64,000 nucleotides of DNA from Guyanagaster necrorhizus (Eukaryota > Basidiomycota > Agaricomycetes > Agaricales > Physalacriaceae). The notes under the pieces were generated by a model. It saw only the letters and a program-made list of their open reading frames with translations, made no database searches and was not told the origin of the DNA. Every line of letters starts with the position of its first letter. The first letter of the stretch is position 1. A program made the position numbers and the translations under genes. The stretch covers positions 62,001 through 126,000 of the forward strand of contig NW_025064933.1 of assembly GCF_019112545.1 (NCBI RefSeq). Reading direction: 5' to 3'. Positions 46,975 through 59,164 of the stretch are shown here, piece by piece.

Positions 46975-48438
46975 CCACGAACACCGTCACAGTGCTCACC
47001 AGCTCTTTCTCTTCGCCACCGCTAAGCATCAGAACGGACGGACCGACAAAACAGATGGCAAGTTGTATTATCCTAGAATAGATGCCGAATATAGGGTTAC
47101 CGTTGATAAGAAGATCCGAGGCACCAATATTTGCGTGGCGTTCCTGAGGCGCAGGGGCAGTGACCGTCTCGCCATTTCGATGGGTTCAGTATACCGCATC
47201 TCGACGGACTATCAGAAAGTTGATGCAACCCAGACCCGGCTCTTTTAATGCGTGCAAAATCCTAGAATCGGGGACTACGGTCTTAATTTTCGGAAAAGCT
47301 GAGCAAGGAAGGGTAAGCGTGATGTGGACGCTAGGGTCCGAATTGGGGTGACACTGGCGATATGCTCGGGTACTCCGTATTTGATGACTTTAGTACCGAT
47401 ATCGGTATCAACGAATGCTCGAATGCGCTTTTAATTGGGGAGAGAGCGGAGTGGAAGCTGTGGAAGGGCTAAAGAGGGATTAGGTTTACGGCATTGTTCT
47501 GTACCGACGTCAAATTGATATCGGAGCCATAATTGAGCGATCACCATGTAATTCAAAGCTATCTTTCTAGCACCTCTGTTTACTTGAAAGTTGAGGCTTG
47601 CACTCTGGCGGTGGAGGGGAAAAAAAGTCTCCGCGTCACGTGACGGTGACTGCAGATAATATTTCCGTGCGTTTCCTTGGCGTTTTAGGAACTACCTTTC
47701 GAAATGTTCCAATTGTTTCCCTGGAACCTTTACATTTTGACCGGCGCGAATTAGTCATCCGCCAGGAGTGTGTACAATTTCCAGGTCAGAGGATCATTCA
47801 TGGAAAAAGCCGTGCTGATCATAAGCAGGCTTGATTGAACGATCTCTATATAAAGTCAATGAGCCAACATTCGAACTTTGCGTCGTTCCACCTTGACATC
47901 TTGAGACTTGACTAGGTCTTTTCCCTCTTTGTTTTTCTAATTGCGTTCATTTAAATAGTGAATATGTTCCGGGGCCCCCAAAATGGTTCGTGTCATGTGT
48001 AACGTAACGGGTATTACGGGTAAAATCGATCACTTTCGCAATATCTACGGCTAAACTACATATATGTGTCCCGCATCGGTGGAGCTTCTACGTCCATCTA
48101 TTCCTTCAGTTTGGCTAACCATTGTTCTACGACAGCCAGCGGCGCTTTGTAGAGTGCATGCTCACAACTCTCAGGCTTTCGATCGACTGCCCGAAAATTC
48201 GAACGGTAGTAAGCTCGTCATCTGCGTCTCCAATGGGTAACTGTATATAAATTCCGTAGGCATATCCATGTAACTGTGCGATACAGCTATTGTTGAAGTT
48301 GAGGCTGTGAATAAATGAAGATGATAATCAGCGCGCACCAAAATCTTTTGTTGACGTAATCAGTATGGTAGCCACGGAATGGTTAGGGTTAGGGTTACCG
48401 TGCTTCCTTCCTTTACCGCGAAGGGAGTTACGTCTTGA
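46975..48438. promoter_or_regulatory. long divergent promoter region of OPT and ATG22
   Basis: 1.46 kb without a supportable gene. A perfect 10-bp palindrome GTCACGTGAC lies at 47635-47644, an E-box of the type bound by bHLH factors such as Cbf1. Two telomere-type units, GGTTAGGGTTAGGGTTACC, lie at 48381-48399, 40 bp before the ATG22 start. Confidence 0.45.
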
Positions 48439-50563
48439 ATGCGGCGTGGTACTGCCATGTTGAGTGCAGCAGAATTTAAGAAACGACTTCACGGATGGCT
48501 GAGCTATGCTTTCGCAAGGTAAGTCATAGTCACCGAATAGTACTGTAGTGCTGATGTTCCTATATGGTAGCGAAGTATTCGTCATCGTATCGTTGACACT
48601 GTTTTTACCGATATGTCTGGAGCAATTTGCACGAGATAACGTGCGTCTACTCGCGGGATAACTTTCCTTGTTGCTCATCGTCCGGTAGGGATTTCTACTG
48701 CCCGACAGAACGACACCATGCTCAACAGTGGCAAAAAATCTGCACGTGAATGATTCCTCTGAGAGATGTGTAGTGAAACTCGGATTTCTGTGGATAGATA
48801 CCGCTAGCTTCAGGTGCGTGGGCAGCGACTTTCTGAAATGAAACGATCCTGATATATCTTAAGTCTCTACGTGTACTCGATATCCGTCGCACTCCAAGCA
48901 TTGACGGTGATTTCTGTGGGAGGCATCGCTGATAATTGTGTGCATCCATGAGCTCCTTGGATCCCCCATATCTGACTTTCTGTGGGCAGCGGCCCATCGC
49001 AAACGGCTTCTCCTTACCTTTGCCTTACAGGGAGCTTTCGCCGCAGTTCTCTTCCTGATACTACCATCATCTTCGCCGTTATGGTTTCTCTCTGCATTTC
49101 TGGCAATATGCGCTAACGTAGGGTTTGGTGTTTCTGTCGTTGCCATGAACGCATATTTGCCATCTCTAGCAAGGGACTCGCCGGAGGTGGCTGAGCTGTG
49201 TTCACAACTTGAGACCAGCCAGGATGCCGAAGACTCGGATCTTGTTGATAATGGTCGTATCGCATCTGAAGCGCACACCGAAGGCATTGAAGAGCCCCTT
49301 ATATCAAGGAACCGAGCGGAAAGTTCAGAACTACGAGTTCGCTATGACAACGAGCTTTCTCGGGCTACCTCTCGTATCTCATCCCTGGGCATAGCTCTTG
49401 GGTATGGTGCTGGCATATGTCTATTGCTAGTAGCCCTGATACCTGTGACGAAGCTCAAAGGTAGCACCTTCTCCCTCCGTTTAGCCATCGGATTGAGTGG
49501 AATATGGTGGGCCGTCTTTTCAATTCCCGCCGCTGTGTGGCTGCCTGGTCCGACTGCTTTGGCAACCTCGGAAGCCTCTGAGAGTGCTATATGGATCGAT
49601 AGCTCGGATATCACTGACGGTAAATGGAGCATACGAACCGAGGTCGTCGCAGCCTGGAAACGCTTAGGTGGTATGCTACGCTGGCAGGAAATCAAGAAAC
49701 TCCGCAACACATTCAAGTACTTGGCGGCGTGGTTTTTGCTTTCTGATGGTACGTGGGGTGTTGGCGATGTAGCTATGAGTCTGAGTAAGTCTTCTTTAGG
49801 GTTTACGACTATAACCTCCACTGCAATTCTTTTTGGCAAAACGTCGTTGAATATGCAGCCTTCAGCGCTCATATTGATCGGAGTGTTGACGCCATGCGCT
49901 GGGATACTTGGATCTCTGTTATGGCCTATGATCCAGCGCAAGTTTCTGTGGTCAAACCTCAAAATTCTCATCATCCTTGTCATCCTTTGCTCCGCCATAC
50001 CTGCGTACGGATGCCTTGGATTTGTCTTTCAGGGTAGGACAAGGTTTGGTGGACTGACGTCTCAAGGAGAAATGTTTGGTTTGGCCGTCTATTTTGGTAT
50101 ATTCTCTTTGTCATAGCATTCTTTGACATCACCCTGACGAGGGTTTTATAGGCTGCGTATACGGTGCTTTTCAGAGTTATGCCCGTGCCTTTTATGCCGA
50201 ACTTCTCCCTCCCGGGGAAGAGGCCCGATGGTCCGTTCCGCGAAGCATCTATATTTTCTGACTGTGACTGACTCAATCATCCTTAGGTATGGACTTTTCT
50301 CCATTACTGATAAAGTAAGTGCGTTTTGAGCCTCTTCTGCTCATGTGCTCAGGCTATTACAGTCAAGTTCTTTTGTCGGGCCCCTTTTTGTTGGTGTCAT
50401 AGCTGACATGACGGGCAATATTCGCTACGCGTTCTTCTTCCTGGTATTTATGATCTGGGCTGCTGTACCTGTATTAACGAGCGTGGATGTTGAGCGCGGT
50501 CGAAAGGATGCGAGAGAATATCGGTATTCGTATGGATCAAGAGATGGGCTGATCACACGCTAA
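48439..50563 (+). CDS. ATG22: autophagy protein 22 (vacuolar amino-acid effluxer)
   Basis: Eight exons (48439-48518, 48571-48640, 48689-48813, 48864-48937, 48990-50096, 50152-50230, 50287-50314, 50363-50563) encode 587 aa. N-terminal Atg22 blocks are SYAFASEVFVIVSLTLFLPI, CLEQFARDN, and SISVALQALTVISVGGIADN. Then come QGAFAAVLFLILP, NAYLPSLARDSPEVAEL, AAWFLLSDGTWGVG, GAFQSYARAFYAELLPPGEE, WYGLFSITDKSSSFVGPLFV and ADMTGNIRYAFFFLV. A hydrophilic loop near residues 185-235 separates the two halves of this MFS-like fold. Atg22 exports amino acids from the vacuole after autophagic breakdown. The start at 48439 or 48457 is uncertain (both in frame). The upstream minus-strand open frame at 48328-48678 is its shadow. 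Confidence 0.92.
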
Positions 50564-50853
50564 ATATGTGTAACTATACTTGACACGCCTAATACATGAT
50601 TTGTACTCCAAACTCCGCTAACATGTGAGGGAGCTGGTTTAAGTCTGGAGATATGTCCGACGCTTACTAATTAATGATTTATAGAATTCGAGCATCGGGT
50701 ATGTTCTGTGGTCTGGACCAACATTTAGCTCATGTCCGAGAGAGCAGGAGCCAGGCTAACGTCAATGAACAAGCCAATTACTCGGTACATTGACTGCTTC
50801 GAATTCACTTTTGACTTTAAAAGCAAAGGCTCCAAACGCATCGCTAGTTCCCC
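50564..50853. other. intergenic region
   Basis: Tandem spacer between ATG22 and the P450, likely the P450 promoter. No gene seen. Confidence 0.45.
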
Positions 50854-53168
50854 ATGCCTGCTTTTCTTTTCCCTCCCATCGTCTTGGTTACCGCATGCAT
50901 ATGCTACTATGTGAGGACTCAAATTAAACGTCCCCAGCTACCTCTTCCACCTGGACCGAAAAAATCACCATTCCTTGGAAATTTGTTCGACATGCCGACT
51001 TCATCGGAGTGGGAGGTGTATGACAGATGGTGTAGAGAATATGGTGCGTCTCCTTGTCTAGTTTTATACTGCGTGTCTAAGAGTATTCTTCGTAGATACA
51101 GATATCATTCACCTCGATGTTGCTGGTACCTCCATCGTGGTCCTCAACACCGTTGAAGCTGCTACTGAGCTTCTTGACAATCGTTCCGCTATATACTCCA
51201 GCAGGTTTACTTGGGTGCTTCAGGAATGTCTTTCTGCAGCTAACCCTCTTCGATAGACCCCGAATGACAATGGTCAACGAACTGATGGGCTGGGACTTCA
51301 GTTTTGGCTTGATGGAATATGGTACGTGTTTTGTGGTCTATATTTATCACCACCCGATTAAGCCTTCTCGAATGAAGGAAATGAATGGTTAGTACTGCGC
51401 TGCGCTTCTAGATCAGCTTGTTACACTGATCAATGAATTTGCTCCCCCAAGGCGAGCGCAGCGTCGGCTCTTCCAACAAGAGTTCAATCCCACAGCCGCG
51501 GAGCGGTATCGTCCATGTGAACTTAAAGCGACGCACGAGCTGCTCAGGCGTCTCCTGGATGATCCCAATAAGTTTATCGCACACATACGACAGTGTGTAT
51601 TTGAGTTTAAGTTTATCTGGGCCTAGGCGCTAACTATGCTTTTGGAGCCTCGCCGGATCTACTATATTATCTATTGCCTACGGGCTAGAGGTGCGCCCGG
51701 AAAACGACCCGTATGTTTTGGCCGCAGAGGCAGGCCTCTGTTCCCTAGCCAAAGCTGCGGTACCGGGGGCGTTTCTTGTGGATTCGATTCCCCTACTTAA
51801 GTATATCCCAGGTACGAGGGAAACAGTTTAAGGAACATCACACTGATACAGGAGGGGTATTTTTTTCAGACTGGTTCCCTGGTTCGTAGGGCATGATCTA
51901 TTCACTTCTTGTACTCACCTTTACGGTCCTAAGGCGCAACATTCAAGCGTAAGGCGAACAAGTGGAGGCAGTATTCGAAGATAATGAGAGAAATGCCCTT
52001 TGAGGCCGCGAAGCGGAGAATAGTGCGTCGATGCCTTTCTGATCGAGGTGCTGTGATGTGGAATGGATACAGGCAGAGGGTACGGCGGTTCCTTCTTATA
52101 CTTCGTATAGCCTGGAAAAGCTTGATCAAGCACGAGATGCGGCTGAAGAAGAAAATCGAATTCAATCAACCGCGGCAACGATGTATACGGGTAAGGACTG
52201 TCATTAATTTTCCCATAGGGACAACTTTCTGACTTTCCTTCTCAACCATAGGTGGAACAGATTCAGTATGAAACCATGTTAGGCACCGTACCATGTGCAC
52301 TCACTTTCTTGTCTAGACGGTATCGGTTCTATGCACCTTTATTCTGGCGATGCTAGCCAACCCCGAAGCACAGAGGAAAGGGCAGGAAGAAATCGAAGCA
52401 GTTCTCGGTCCGGGAGAGCTCCCACGGTTTGCCGATGAGGATTCGCTTCCGTTTGTGAGTGCTGTTGTGAAGGAGGTTTTGAGATGGAAGAATGTAACGC
52501 CTATGGGTAAGCCGTCAGCTGCCTCTGCCTGAGGAACGTAGATCTCATCTCATGAGGTAGGAATACCACATGCGCTTACTGCTGAAGATGTCTACCAAGG
52601 GTATACAGTTCCTTCTGGTTCCATCGTCATTCCTAATATCTGGGCTATGTTGCATGATGAAGTAAGTACCACACATAACTTCGAGACGCGAAATTCCCAA
52701 ATCCTTTTGGACTAGACAGTTTATCCCGAACCTCATTCCTTTATGCCGGAAAGGTTCATAAAAGAGGGAAAACTGAATCCGGACATCAGAGACCCCGACA
52801 CCGTCCTATTTGGTTTTGGTAGGAGGTGAGTCCTTTGTAATTCTATACGCCCCCTGGCAACTGAGTGATCACATCTACAGGATATGCCCTGCCCGTCACA
52901 TGGCCTACTCTTCAATCTGGATTGCTATAGCGTCTATGCTTGCGGTGTTTGATATCACCAAAGCGACTGATGAGTTTGGCAAAATTATAGAACCTACGTA
53001 TGCGTATGCCCCTGCATTGGCTTGGTGAGTGTTCGCCGAAGGCAGTATTCATTGATCTAATGAAGATTACTACTAATTAGTGTCCCACTGCCCTTCAAGT
53101 GTTCTCTGAAGCCACGAAATGTAGTTACCGAGGCGTCAATTCGAGCAACGGCGAATGTAGGAGTTTGA
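50854..53168 (+). CDS. cytochrome P450 monooxygenase
   Basis: Fourteen exons from 50854-51043 to 53081-53168 (exons of 12 and 14 nt at 51870-51881 and 52252-52265) add up to 1530 nt, 509 aa, with a consistent frame. An N-terminal membrane anchor (FLFPPIVLVTACICYYV) is followed by the Pro-rich hinge LPLPPGPKKSPFLGN. Next is the I-helix region, GGTDSTVSVLCTFILAML (A/G-G-x-D-S/T motif). The K-helix ExxR is weak: VVKEVLRWKN gives E-V-L-R. The PERF region is PERFIKEG and the haem loop is FGFGRRICPAR with the axial Cys. It resembles the CYP5144/CYP512-like fungal P450s that oxidise terpenoids, steroids or aromatics. Cofactor supply by an ER reductase is assumed; the substrate is unknown. No biosynthetic cluster is seen around it. 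Confidence 0.94.
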
Positions 53169-53357
53169 AGGTGTATGAATGATAAACGGTAGTATGTATA
53201 GCGCAATATATGTTGTATTTGATGTTGTACACATACCCTTTTTCGAATCTGTCACGGAAGCCTTTGACAATCACTGACAAGCAGAGCCACGTGCATTGAA
53301 CACGTACCGCCGGCGGCTATCCATTCACCACCACCACTATCGGACTCTGCAAGTACG

Positions 53358-54955
53358 ATGGATTTCCTTCATTCGAATCTCGCCGCTATTCAGCGTAGGC
53401 TGGCATTTGTGGCAGTAGAGCCTATTAACTGGAAATTATACGTCCAGTCGTTTTCTTGGAGCGTGACTCTCTGGGAGTGCTACCTGCTGTATGCCTCGTC
53501 ATTCTGTGTGCCCTAGATATACTGACCCTATTATTACAGTTTGCGCCAATATCCATTGTATTCGAAAAGGGAGCCACCTCCAGCCCTTGCCTCGCATCTG
53601 GGCGCGGATGTGTTCGAGAAATCGCAAAAATATGGCAAAGAAAAAGCCCAAGTGGCACTGTTCTCCAAGCTGTACAGCCAAGTCTTGGATTCGTTATTGC
53701 TTCACTTTGGGTTCTATGCTTGGTGTTGGGATGCTTCTGGAAGAATCTTGGCCAAGGCAGGATACGGTTCAGAGTATGAGGTGCGTCTGTTGCTTCTTGA
53801 GACCAGTATCTAGCATTCGACAACCTTTTCAGATCTTGCAATCTATAGGATTCTCATTTTTGCTCTATTTTGTATCGTCGCTGCCTACACTACCTCTCTC
53901 CATCTACTCTACTTTTGTCTTAGAAGAACGACACGGTTTCAACAAGACGACACCTGGCCTCTTTGTCGCGGACATGCTGAAATCATGGGCTATTGGAATA
54001 GTCTTTGGCTCACCCTTCCTCGCTGCTTTCCTGTACATCTTCAAATGGGCCGGCGACCGTTTCGTGCCTTGGCTCATGGCCTTCATGTACGTATTTTACA
54101 AACATGCCACTCGTGCTTCTCGCTTACTTGTTCGCCTCCTTTCCAAAGGCTGTCCTTCCAGATGATTATGGTCTTCCTTTATCCTACCGTGATTCAGCCT
54201 CTCTTCAACACCCTCGCTCCTCTCAAGGATGGCGATCTCCGCACTCGCGTCGAGTCCCTGGCCGGCAAACTCAAGTTTCCTCTGAAACATCTGTATGAGA
54301 TCGATGGCTCGAAGCGCAGCTCGCATAGCAATGCATACTTCTTCGGGCTCCCTTGGGTAAGCTCTATCTCATCTTTCTCCTGCACATTTGACACCTTCAT
54401 CAGAGCAAGCATATTGTCATCTTTGATACCCTGATGGAACAGAGTTCCCCACCCGAGGTGGAAGCTGTCCTCGCCCATGAGCTCGGTCACTGGTATTATC
54501 TCCACCCAACCAAAATGATGATCGTATCCCAATTCCACATCTTCACCATTCTCGCCCTCTTCCCCGCTTTCCTCCACGCCCCACCCCTCCTCCGATCCTT
54601 CGATTTTCCCAAGGCCGTGTGTGCCCAACCCCCAACGATCGTAGCCTTCTTGATCTTCCAGATGATCTTGACCCCCCTCGAGGCGGTGATCAGCATCGGG
54701 ATGAACGGGCTGAGTCGGCGTTTTGAATGGGAAGCGGATAGATTTGCGTGTGAGTTGCGGGATACACTTGGGGAGGAGAAGATGGCGGATATGGGTGAGA
54801 GGCTGGGGAGAGCGTTGATTACGCTTCATGTGAAGAATTTGTCGACGGTCTGGGTGGACTGGTTGTATTCGGCATATCATCATTCGCATCCGACTTTGAC
54901 TGAGAGGCTGAAGGCGTTGGAGGAGTATCAAGTCAGGCGGGAGAAAAAGGAGTAG
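53358..54955 (+). CDS. STE24: CAAX prenyl protease 1 (zinc metalloprotease)
   Basis: Five exons (53358-53488, 53540-53780, 53833-54086, 54149-54356, 54404-54955) encode 461 aa. The zinc motif H-E-L-G-H is at residues 303-307 (VEAVLAHELGHW); the third ligand Glu lies in the RRFEWEADRFA block. Other family blocks are LYSKREPPPAL, STFVLEERHGFNKTTPGLF, SFQMIMVFLYPTVIQPLFN, EIDGSKRSSHSNAYFFG and VKNLSTVWVDWLYSAYHHSHPTLTERLKAL. Seven membrane segments form the hollow barrel. It cleaves the -AAX tripeptide from farnesylated proteins such as mating pheromone precursors in the ER and nuclear membrane. A short spacer (190 bp) follows the P450. Confidence 0.96.
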
Positions 54956-55233
54956 TGTAAGGAAGTTGTATAGCATCATTGAATGCATTGGATGTTAATC
55001 CGCCTTGATCGGTGCGAGCAGAAGCGACGTCCATTGCGCCTTTCATTTTAATATATATCCCCACTCCTTCTCAGACGCTGTTCTACATCTGATAGATTCG
55101 AGCTATGAACAAGCGAAAACGTTCATATAATCAGCAGTAGTTGCGTACAAGAATTGTATTGAGTCGCAATAACAAAATTAGCTCAATCTCGTCCTACAAC
55201 GACCTTCAAAACTTCCGTAAAACGCAGCGACCA
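54956..55233. other. convergent intergenic region
   Basis: Between the STE24 stop and the RhoGEF fragment stop. Nothing seen. Confidence 0.5.
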
Positions 55234-56340
55234 CTACCTGCGTTCCTCTTGACGTTTCTCACTCCCGACCAGCTGTAAGGAGGGACTCTTCGGTACGGGA
55301 AGACCCACAGCCACCAGCAAATCAACAACAGCGCGCTGCAGTCGATCGTCGTCATACTCCAACCCAAGCAGTATAGACATCATTCTCAGCGTATAATTAT
55401 TGCAGCGCTCCAGAGTTTCAAGCTATCGAGCATGTTCGTCCGTCTCCGTACTTACATGTGTCGTAGCAATCTCAGCACTTGAGGAGATGATATCGACAGA
55501 TTTCCTATTGAGGTCGGTCACAGGAAGGACTTGCAGTGAGATCAGGAATGGCTCTGAAACGGGGGGGGGGTGAGGTAACCAGCGACAAGTACGGAAAAGA
55601 ATCACTAAAACCTTGGACGAAGATGTCTAGAATTCTGACCACACCAACGTCCTCGCAGAGATTCCAGCTTCCGTTTTCTTTCGGCGTTGTGAGAACCAAG
55701 AGATCCGTAAAGACGAATAGCTGCAGCAGGACATCAGACCTGACAGTCGGGGGGTGTTCTTCGTAGCTCTTGGCTGAAAGTGTGTCGTTTGAAGTTTGGC
55801 CATACCCTTTTTGTTGCCTGTCGGGTCAAGGGAACGACAGTTTGGCGTGGGCGAAGCAGACATATCCCAAGAACTAGCAGTAGAAGCCGTTTCAATCGAT
55901 GAGCCGGTCGCAGAAGAAGCGTTTGACTTCAGAGAACCAGATCGCGCGCGACGCGCATCCCAGTCATTGATAGCGTCCACCAGTCTACTGGAGCAATTTT
56001 GAAGACAGTCACCAAGAGATTCAGAAACCTGTGTAGATGAAGAGACATCACAGTCAATCCTGCAAACTTGACCTTGATGCAAAAGCCGTCGATCACGTCT
56101 TGCGATATCAGCTAGACCATGGATGGATTCGGTTACATCCTTGATGAGCTCATCATATTCGTCCTCTCGAAGCTTGACCTCTGCCATGACTTTGATAATC
56201 AGATCTGTGGATCGTAGAAGACATAAAGTTGGCGGATGATCTTGATGCGTCTGAGGTGTTGCGTCCAAAAGTTGCTACGAAATCACATCATTTCTGAAAA
56301 AACACAGCCTGAGCAGCCAGGGTTCTCACCTGAAAAATAT
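55234..56340 (-). pseudogene. RhoGEF, C-terminal half (end of DH domain + PH domain)
   Basis: Exons 55806-56274, 55612-55773, 55456-55553 and 55234-55422 (plus a short one near 56296-56340) read without stops. The sequence starts inside a DH domain (QLLDATPQTHQDHPPTL, DLIIKVMAEVKLREDEYDEL). It then crosses to a PH domain (RDRRLLHQGQ, then VRSDVLLQLFVFTDLLVLTT, then LRMMSILLGLEYDD) and ends EKRQEERR. A DH domain cannot work without its first half, and no start codon or upstream DH exons are present here. The matching first half lies on the same strand at about 62850-64000. Introns are very short (32 nt at 55774-55805, 33 nt at 55423-55455). Best read as the 3' half of a gene broken in its DH exon; assembly error is the main alternative. 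Confidence 0.7.
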
Positions 56341-58194
56341 TATCGTCGTTTTCATGCCGAGGCCTTGGGGGGTACTAGAAAACGTCTTTATCAGTTGAAT
56401 CCTTCCCATTCTCCTTGGTTCCCTTACATAAAAAACCATATTAGTACTTACGAGCGTTTTTATACCTGTGGGATATCAATATCAGTTTATTTTGGGGATC
56501 ATGGTCTTCAGTTTTGAGTGCGCTTATCTGAACCCGCTTTTGTTTTCCAGAGACAAGTATTCCAGGATTGAGTTCTTGTCGAGATCCATTCTATGTAAGC
56601 AGTCCCGTGGTATCGTGTCCTTGTCACAGTTGATAGCGCATTGTTACGTGCAAGCTACGAGGACCGTCCGTTAGGGGGGAGCGCAAACACTGCCGTCATG
56701 AGTGTTGTTCTATTTGACAGTAGGTCGTCTTTCCGGTTTATATAAACACCATCCAAGTCCGGCAGCTAGGGTGTGTGCATGTGAGCGAACGTCAAGACTG
56801 TGAAGAGGAAACGACTTGCTTGGCCCCCAGACGCGGTGCTGAATCAAGCTCAAGTCTGACGAAGAGATTCAAACCAGGGGTACGTGTACAGCTGAACGCA
56901 GCACGCACAGACAATCACATCTCGGGAGAACCCATAAGCATCGGACCCTATAGTATGATCCGCGAGAGCGCTAGGTAATCCCAAAGAAACGACGCCTTGC
57001 GTGTATTTCTTCACGTAAAAACTCCGAAAGGAGATTTTGAACAGAAATTTTCTGGTCGTACGTTTTATTGCTGCTCCCGTCACAGTATCGGGGGATGCGT
57101 TGTTGACACGCATTGACTATAACGTTGCAGCGCAACCGTAACCTCTGTGCGGCGAGTCAAGTCTTGACGATCGGCATTTTGGCCGTTGAGCGGAGGGAGA
57201 AAGTGGCGCTCCTGGTCTCGCGTTGTGGGGCTGCAATTTTGAGAACAAAGGTCTCGAACTCGTGCAATGGTCTTCTGGAATTTTTTTTTTCTCCTAGGTA
57301 GTTAAGGAAGGAAGTTTCGATTATGAGAAGGAAAGAAAGGTGACGGACGGGCAGCCAACAAAAACAATCTCACGGTCTAGACCCTCGCTCGGGTGGACCT
57401 ACAAACACCCATACTTATGTCTGCATTTTTACTGAGCAAGCACTCGTACGTACGGCTTACCTTACCTATGGGCCGACCGTCAGCAAAATAAGAAATAAGA
57501 ACCTCCTGGCACGAGCGCACACCAGGGAAACAACCGGCCTGACCCCTTTTACCGATGCAAGGAGCAATGGAAATGTCGCGTTTCCACATTCTCTCAAGGG
57601 ACATGTCCATCGTATTAGACAATCATAACTCGAGAGATTCAAACTTCATGCGAGTAGGCATCGGATCCCTCTATCTGCGAGTGTGGAGCTCAGAGGCGCA
57701 CCCAGGAATGAATAGAGACAGAGTACGGGAACGCGTGTGGCTGGGCGACTGGAGGACGACGTGTGGACTGTCGTGCGCTGCTCTGGGTAAGAAGCCCGTT
57801 CCGAGAAGCGCTAGTACTAAGGCGAGGTGGACGCGTGCCATGGAACCACTCGGGACATGTAAAGCCGAGAAGGGTAAGTCCTCCAGAACGAGACCCCACT
57901 TGGCGGCGACATGTCCAGTTTGCAAGGGGGAACTTGGGAAAGGAATGCAAGCCGGGAGCGATGGGATGAATTAAAACTCTCAGCGCGAGGATTCGCGTCA
58001 TCGATAAAACCTCAATTACATAACCCCAGAACAACACTGACATTGATATCTAATAGGTATAGAAACAAGACACTGTCAACGAAGGATGAAGGGAAGAATG
58101 TAACGGGTACGACTAGGTCCTAAGAAGTCAGCGCGAAGAATGCAAATACCAGATGGCAAGTCCCACCTTGAACTGACAAATGCACTCTGATACC
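56341..58194. other. no gene recognised (left part of the RhoGEF-splitting segment)
   Basis: Open frames at 57555-58043 on both strands lack signatures. Base composition is ordinary and CpG is present. No transposase, RT or terminal repeat was seen. Confidence 0.4.
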
Positions 58195-58560
58195 ATCTCC
58201 CCGTGCGTATGGCAGGTTTACTCACTATGAAAACAAACAGTCAGCCCGACGACGTGCCAACACGGGCAAAGCACTCACAGGAGCGACAAGGTAATGTCGC
58301 CATTGACCTTGGCCTGGATGGCAATCTCCACCTCAAGGTTGAGGTCAAGACGAAGCTTCAAAGCTGCGGGAGGTGCAGCCTGGCGCTCAGTGCGGCCGAC
58401 GATCTGTCCGCCGAGGACGGAAGAGGATTGGGTAGGTGCGAATTTGGTAGCGGTTTCTGGGGCAGACATTGTGATGCTGGAGAGAGGAAGTCGATGCGGT
58501 GGTCCTTTTTATACATCTGGATTAGGATAGGGTACGTTATCATTGCATCGTTTTGGGGTA
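58195..58560. repeat. inverted duplication, left arm
   Basis: Reverse complement of about 59165-59530 with roughly 90-95% identity by eye. It covers leader, coding region and downstream intron of the small gene below. Divergence is higher in the leader, where the TATA-like motif is TATAAAAAGG here and TTTAAAAGGA in the other arm. Confidence 0.85.
58275..58469 (-). CDS. small acidic/Leu-rich basidiomycete protein, copy 1
   Basis: 64 aa: Ser/Ala/Pro-rich head with VLGGQIVGRTERQ, then an amphipathic alternating stretch (KLRLDLNLEVEIAIQAKVNG) ending DITLSLL. The C-terminal part resembles short Agaricomycete proteins I recall with an LNLEVEVxLxAxxxGDxTLSLL pattern and no known role. A GTGAGT overlaps the stop codon. 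If it is spliced (acceptor near 58216) the end becomes LLE-stop instead of LL-stop. The TATA-like box lies about 40 bp upstream. Identical in layout to the copy at 59259-59453. Confidence 0.7.
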   Translation of the reverse strand: MSAPETATKFAPTQSSSVLGGQIVGRTERQAAPPAALKLRLDLNLEVEIAIQAKVNGDITLSLL

Positions 58561-59164
58561 GCAACCTGGCATGGAAGCATAATAAACTCGTTGCGCATGT
58601 ACACCAGATTTGATTCGGCGCGTGAGGATGGCAAGCCTATACAGTTTCCAATGCGTGTTTCTGAACCGTGAGATCGCAACGACCTTGCCCTCTACTATCG
58701 ACACGCACACATCGGGCTCGGACTGATACGAATTCTAGACACGTTTCTTTTTCAGCACGCGTACGGCCCTGAGTCTGTTTCTCTGCCGACATACATTACG
58801 AGAAGCTTGGGTCTCCAGTCGGGTTGGTAACCCATTGTTCGCAGCCCCAGTCACCGCCCGCCACCACCGTTGGTCTCTACCTCTCTCCTTCCGCTTATCC
58901 ATCCAACCAATGCGCTGTCGTATGTCTGAACCGTCATCTGAAGATGCCATCGTACATTGCGTCAGAAGCACGTGAATCCATCTTCCAGGCCTTCGTACAT
59001 GCCCCATCTTTTGAATGAAATAACAAACCCTTACGTGTCCACATTCCTCTCGTATACAGTCTTCTCTTCTCCAAATTTTTATATCTGCATGCTTCAAGTT
59101 CGAGACTTAATTAACTTGCTACGACGAGGCACCCGAGTTGCTAAATGCACCATGGCGCAATCAT
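58561..59164. promoter_or_regulatory. central spacer / bidirectional promoter of the inverted pair
   Basis: The two start codons face away from each other (58469 minus, 59259 plus), so this unique spacer holds both promoters. No other gene seen. Confidence 0.5.

Noticed and set aside
48381..48399. Interstitial telomere or chromosome end
   Set aside because: Only two to three units next to a gene start, without subtelomeric repeats. A promoter telobox is more likely.
48328..48678. 116-aa open frame on the minus strand
   Set aside because: It is the antisense shadow of ATG22 exons 1-2, whose family blocks (EVFVIVSLTLFLPICLEQFARDN region) read on the plus strand.
57555..58043. Overlapping 117- and 139-aa open frames on opposite strands
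   Set aside because: Neither has a family signature, plausible introns or a start context; GC-rich stretches make long chance frames.
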